NCBI RefSeq assembly: GCF_029889845.1
Contig: NZ_JARANV010000005.1
Coordinates: 62,001-126,000, forward strand
Length of the DNA stretch: 64,000 nucleotides
DNA from: Halomonas sp. 25-S5
Lineage (GTDB): Bacteria > Pseudomonadota > Gammaproteobacteria > Pseudomonadales > Halomonadaceae
Direction of reading: 5' to 3'
Shown here: positions 61,970 through 64,000 of the stretch, piece after piece
Numbering within the stretch: position 1 is the first letter of the stretch
How the letters are laid out: each line of letters begins with the position of its first letter
Notes under the pieces: model-generated
What the model saw: only the letters and a program-made list of their open reading frames with translations
What the model was told of the DNA's origin: nothing
The model's database searches: none
Translations under genes and position numbers: made by a program

Positions 61970-62629
61970 ATGCGCATATTACTGATCGAGGATGCGCCCT
62001 CTCTGGGCGAGGCGGTGCGCGAACAGATCAGCGAAGATGGCCATGCCGTGGACTGGATGCAGTGCTTGAAGCACGCTGAAGCGAGCGTCGCGACGACCGC
62101 CTACGATCTGATTCTGCTTGACTTGATGCTGCCCGATGGCCGAGGACTCGATTTTCTGAGGCGCCGACGCAAGGCAGGCGATACCACGCCGGTGATTATC
62201 TTGACCGCACGGGATCAGATATCTGACCGTATTGAAGGGCTGAACGCCGGCGCGGACGACTACCTGGTCAAGCCCTTTGACCTGTCGGAGCTGTCCGCTC
62301 GGATCGCCGCCGTGGCGCGGCGTTACAGTGGCAATCCCAATCCGCTGATCCGCGTGGGTGAGTTGGAGATCGATCTGGTCAATCATTCGGTGCTCCGGGC
62401 CGGACACGGCGTCGAGCTGACGGCACGGGAATGGGCGCTGCTCGAGTCGCTCGTGCAACATCCCGGAGCGCTGTTGTCCCGGGCTCAACTCGAGGATCAC
62501 CTGTATGCCTTCGGCGCGGAGATCGAAAGCAACACCGTAGAGGTTCATATCAGCCGCATGCGCAAGAAGTTGGGACATGCCAGCATCGAGACCGTACGTG
62601 GCATGGGCTATCGGCTGGGGCGGAGATGA
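61970..62629 (+). CDS. OmpR/PhoB-family response regulator
   Basis: This 219-aa regulator has a receiver domain with phospho-acceptor D51 (LILLDLMLPDG) and a C-terminal winged helix (ELTAREWALLESLVQHPG...IETVRGMGYRLGRR). It resembles the QseB/PmrA group. AGGAG precedes ATG 61970. Its stop overlaps the kinase start. It is divergent from PepSY/DUF2271/reductase genes, its probable targets. Confidence 0.95.
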   Translation: MRILLIEDAPSLGEAVREQISEDGHAVDWMQCLKHAEASVATTAYDLILLDLMLPDGRGLDFLRRRRKAGDTTPVIILTARDQISDRIEGLNAGADDYLVKPFDLSELSARIAAVARRYSGNPNPLIRVGELEIDLVNHSVLRAGHGVELTAREWALLESLVQHPGALLSRAQLEDHLYAFGAEIESNTVEVHISRMRKKLGHASIETVRGMGYRLGRR

Positions 62630-63951
62630 GCCGGCCGATTAGCCTGCAGCGTCGTCTCGGCCTCGGCTTGACCCTCGGGGTGACGCTGTTCTGGCTGGTC
62701 GCCACCACGGTCACGGCGCTGATCGTCGAACATACCATCGACAGGACCCTCGATAGTTCCCTGGAAGAGACCGCGCAACGCATCCTGTCCCTGGCCGTCG
62801 TCGAGATCGTCAATCGGGATAATCTCGACCTGGTGCAGTATGTCGCCCCCTTGCGTGTCCACGAGGAATATCTGACATATCTGGTGCGCGATGCGTCCGG
62901 CAACGCCTTGCTCGCATCGCATGACGTCGATCCGTCCACCTTTCCGGAGACGCCTCAAGCGGGGCTTCGCAGCACGGCAACGCATCGGCTCTACGGCACC
63001 ACCGCGATCAGCGATACCCTTTTCATCGAGGTCGCCGAGCCGCTTGCCTCTCGACGCCAGGCAAAAGGGCAAGCGATCGTGATGCTGCTCTTGCCCTTGG
63101 CGGGTCTGATTCCCCTGAGCCTGATGGGCATCTGGTGGTTCGTGCGTCATGCCTTGAGTGGAGTCAGAGCGTATCGTGATGCGCTCGAGGCGCGCGGAGC
63201 AGGGGATCTGTCGCTGGTAGAGGGCAAGCGCCTGCCGGCGGAACTCGTGCCCATCGCCGAGGCGGTGAACCATCTGCTGGAGCGATTGCGCCGTGCGCTG
63301 GAGTCCGAACGCAGCTTCACGGCTAACAGCGCCCATGAGCTGCGCACGCCCCTGGCGGCGACCCTGGCCCAGGTGCAGCGTCTGCGCCATGAAGCGCCGC
63401 CGGGGCGGCTGCAGGATCGGGCGGCTCGCATCGAGGCGTCGCTGCGCCAGCTTTCGCGGCTGTCGGAGAAGCTGATGCAGCTGGCCAAGGCGGAGGGCAG
63501 TGACCTCCTGGCCGAAACACCCCAGGACGTCCGGCCGATCATCGCTCATGTCGTCGACGACTTTCGCCGTGTTTCCGCGGTGCGCCTCGAACTTTCACTG
63601 CCCAAGGAAGCGCGAATCCTTTCATCGATCGATCCGGATGCCTTGGCGATTCTGCTGCGTAATCTGATCGAAAATGCCCTGAAGCATGGGCAGGACGATC
63701 GGCCCGTCGAGGTCGCCCTGTCGAGCGAAGGCGTGTTGCGGGTGGTCAACGCGGGACCGGTGATTCCGGCGGAGGTGCTCGCTCGGCTGACGGACCGCTT
63801 CACCCGGGGCAATACCCGGGCCGGCGGCTCCGGCCTGGGACTCGCCATCGCCCAGGCGATCGCCGAGGGGGCTGGTGTCACCTTGACGCTCCTCGCCCCT
63901 GCGTCAGGACGAAAGGATGGTTTCGAGGCGAGTCTGCGGTTACCGCCGTGA
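62626..63951 (+). CDS. Sensor histidine kinase
   Basis: This 441-aa kinase has two membrane helices (about 17-38 and 145-165) around a 105-residue periplasmic sensor, a HAMP-like linker, phospho-acceptor H237 (NSAHELRTPLAATL) and an ATPase domain with NLIENALKHG and GSGLGLAIAQAIAEG. The start overlaps the regulator by ATGA; the long frame from 62431 is rejected. It probably senses metal or redox state in the periplasm (inference from targets). Confidence 0.94.
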   Translation: MSRPISLQRRLGLGLTLGVTLFWLVATTVTALIVEHTIDRTLDSSLEETAQRILSLAVVEIVNRDNLDLVQYVAPLRVHEEYLTYLVRDASGNALLASHDVDPSTFPETPQAGLRSTATHRLYGTTAISDTLFIEVAEPLASRRQAKGQAIVMLLLPLAGLIPLSLMGIWWFVRHALSGVRAYRDALEARGAGDLSLVEGKRLPAELVPIAEAVNHLLERLRRALESERSFTANSAHELRTPLAATLAQVQRLRHEAPPGRLQDRAARIEASLRQLSRLSEKLMQLAKAEGSDLLAETPQDVRPIIAHVVDDFRRVSAVRLELSLPKEARILSSIDPDALAILLRNLIENALKHGQDDRPVEVALSSEGVLRVVNAGPVIPAEVLARLTDRFTRGNTRAGGSGLGLAIAQAIAEGAGVTLTLLAPASGRKDGFEASLRLPP

Positions 63952-63954
63952 GCC

Positions 63955-63968
63955 TTGACAAGTGTCAA
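63955..63968. promoter_or_regulatory. Perfect FNR-type palindrome at right edge
   Basis: TTGACAAGTGTCAA is a perfect TTGAC-N4-GTCAA, 3 bp after the kinase stop. It may control a gene beyond the window; a small hairpin is the alternative. Confidence 0.5.
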
Positions 63969-64000
63969 AGGTATGCTGATGGAAACCCGACACCTGATCA

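Overview
The window is high-GC DNA with dense operons and short gaps. It looks like a gammaproteobacterium of the Halomonas type (Halomonadaceae). That placement rests on the gene repertoire: GbcAB/Sox betaine catabolism, tetronate use with a TRAP transporter, a nos cluster, and a split NrdJa/NrdJb class II ribonucleotide reductase. I could not search a database, so the genus is an inference.

Region 1 (1-21.6 kb) is a betaine and one-carbon catabolic island. One arm (purU, folD, an MttB/MtgB-family corrinoid methyltransferase) runs on the minus strand. The divergent arm encodes a corrinoid protein, DUF1638, a PF13769 'virulence factor' domain protein, MetV, MetF, a methyl-THF:corrinoid methyltransferase and the corrinoid reactivase RACo. 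Together they can move a methyl group from a quaternary amine to cobalamin, then to THF, then oxidise it to formate. The layout parallels the aerobic cmu chloromethane pathway but has an MttB-type entry enzyme. Next to it lies the oxidative route: gbcA/gbcB, glyA and soxBDAG, ending in an internally deleted purU remnant. The window begins inside a 670-bp near-perfect direct repeat of gbcA joined in frame to the N-terminus of a BCCT transporter. The joint has the form expected for a tandem duplication of a 12.19-kb unit that carries the whole corrinoid module.

Region 2 (21.7-34 kb) is a LacI-controlled tetronate locus. It has LtnD-, OtnK-, OtnC-, OtnI- and DenD-like enzymes, a DctPQM TRAP transporter, an aldehyde dehydrogenase, a second beta-hydroxyacid dehydrogenase and a DMT exporter. 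Two adjacent perfect palindromes lie in front of the first gene.

Region 3 (34-38.5 kb) holds a small conserved protein, ahpC, ahpF, an EAL phosphodiesterase and a secreted protein of unknown function.

Region 4 (37.9-56.8 kb) serves low-oxygen life. It contains nosRZDFYL with a cytochrome c, nsrR, nnrS, oxygen-independent hemN, gdhA, a UbiT-like SCP2 protein and nrdJa/nrdJb. FNR/Anr-type boxes (TTGAC/T-N4-G/ATCAA) lie before cytochrome c-nos, hemN and ubiT, and NsrR-like sites lie before cytochrome c and nnrS. NrdJa carries a full-length LAGLIDADG intein placed immediately before the radical cysteine.

Region 5 (56.8-64 kb) has two flavin/heme reductases. The first, visibly lower in GC, is flanked by nrdJb and by a second, diverged copy of the nrdJb 3' end, which suggests a recombination scar. 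The second, a PepSY-flavodoxin-reductase fusion, sits with a DUF2271 protein carrying an ApbE-like flavinylation motif, a PepSY protein and a divergent two-component system.
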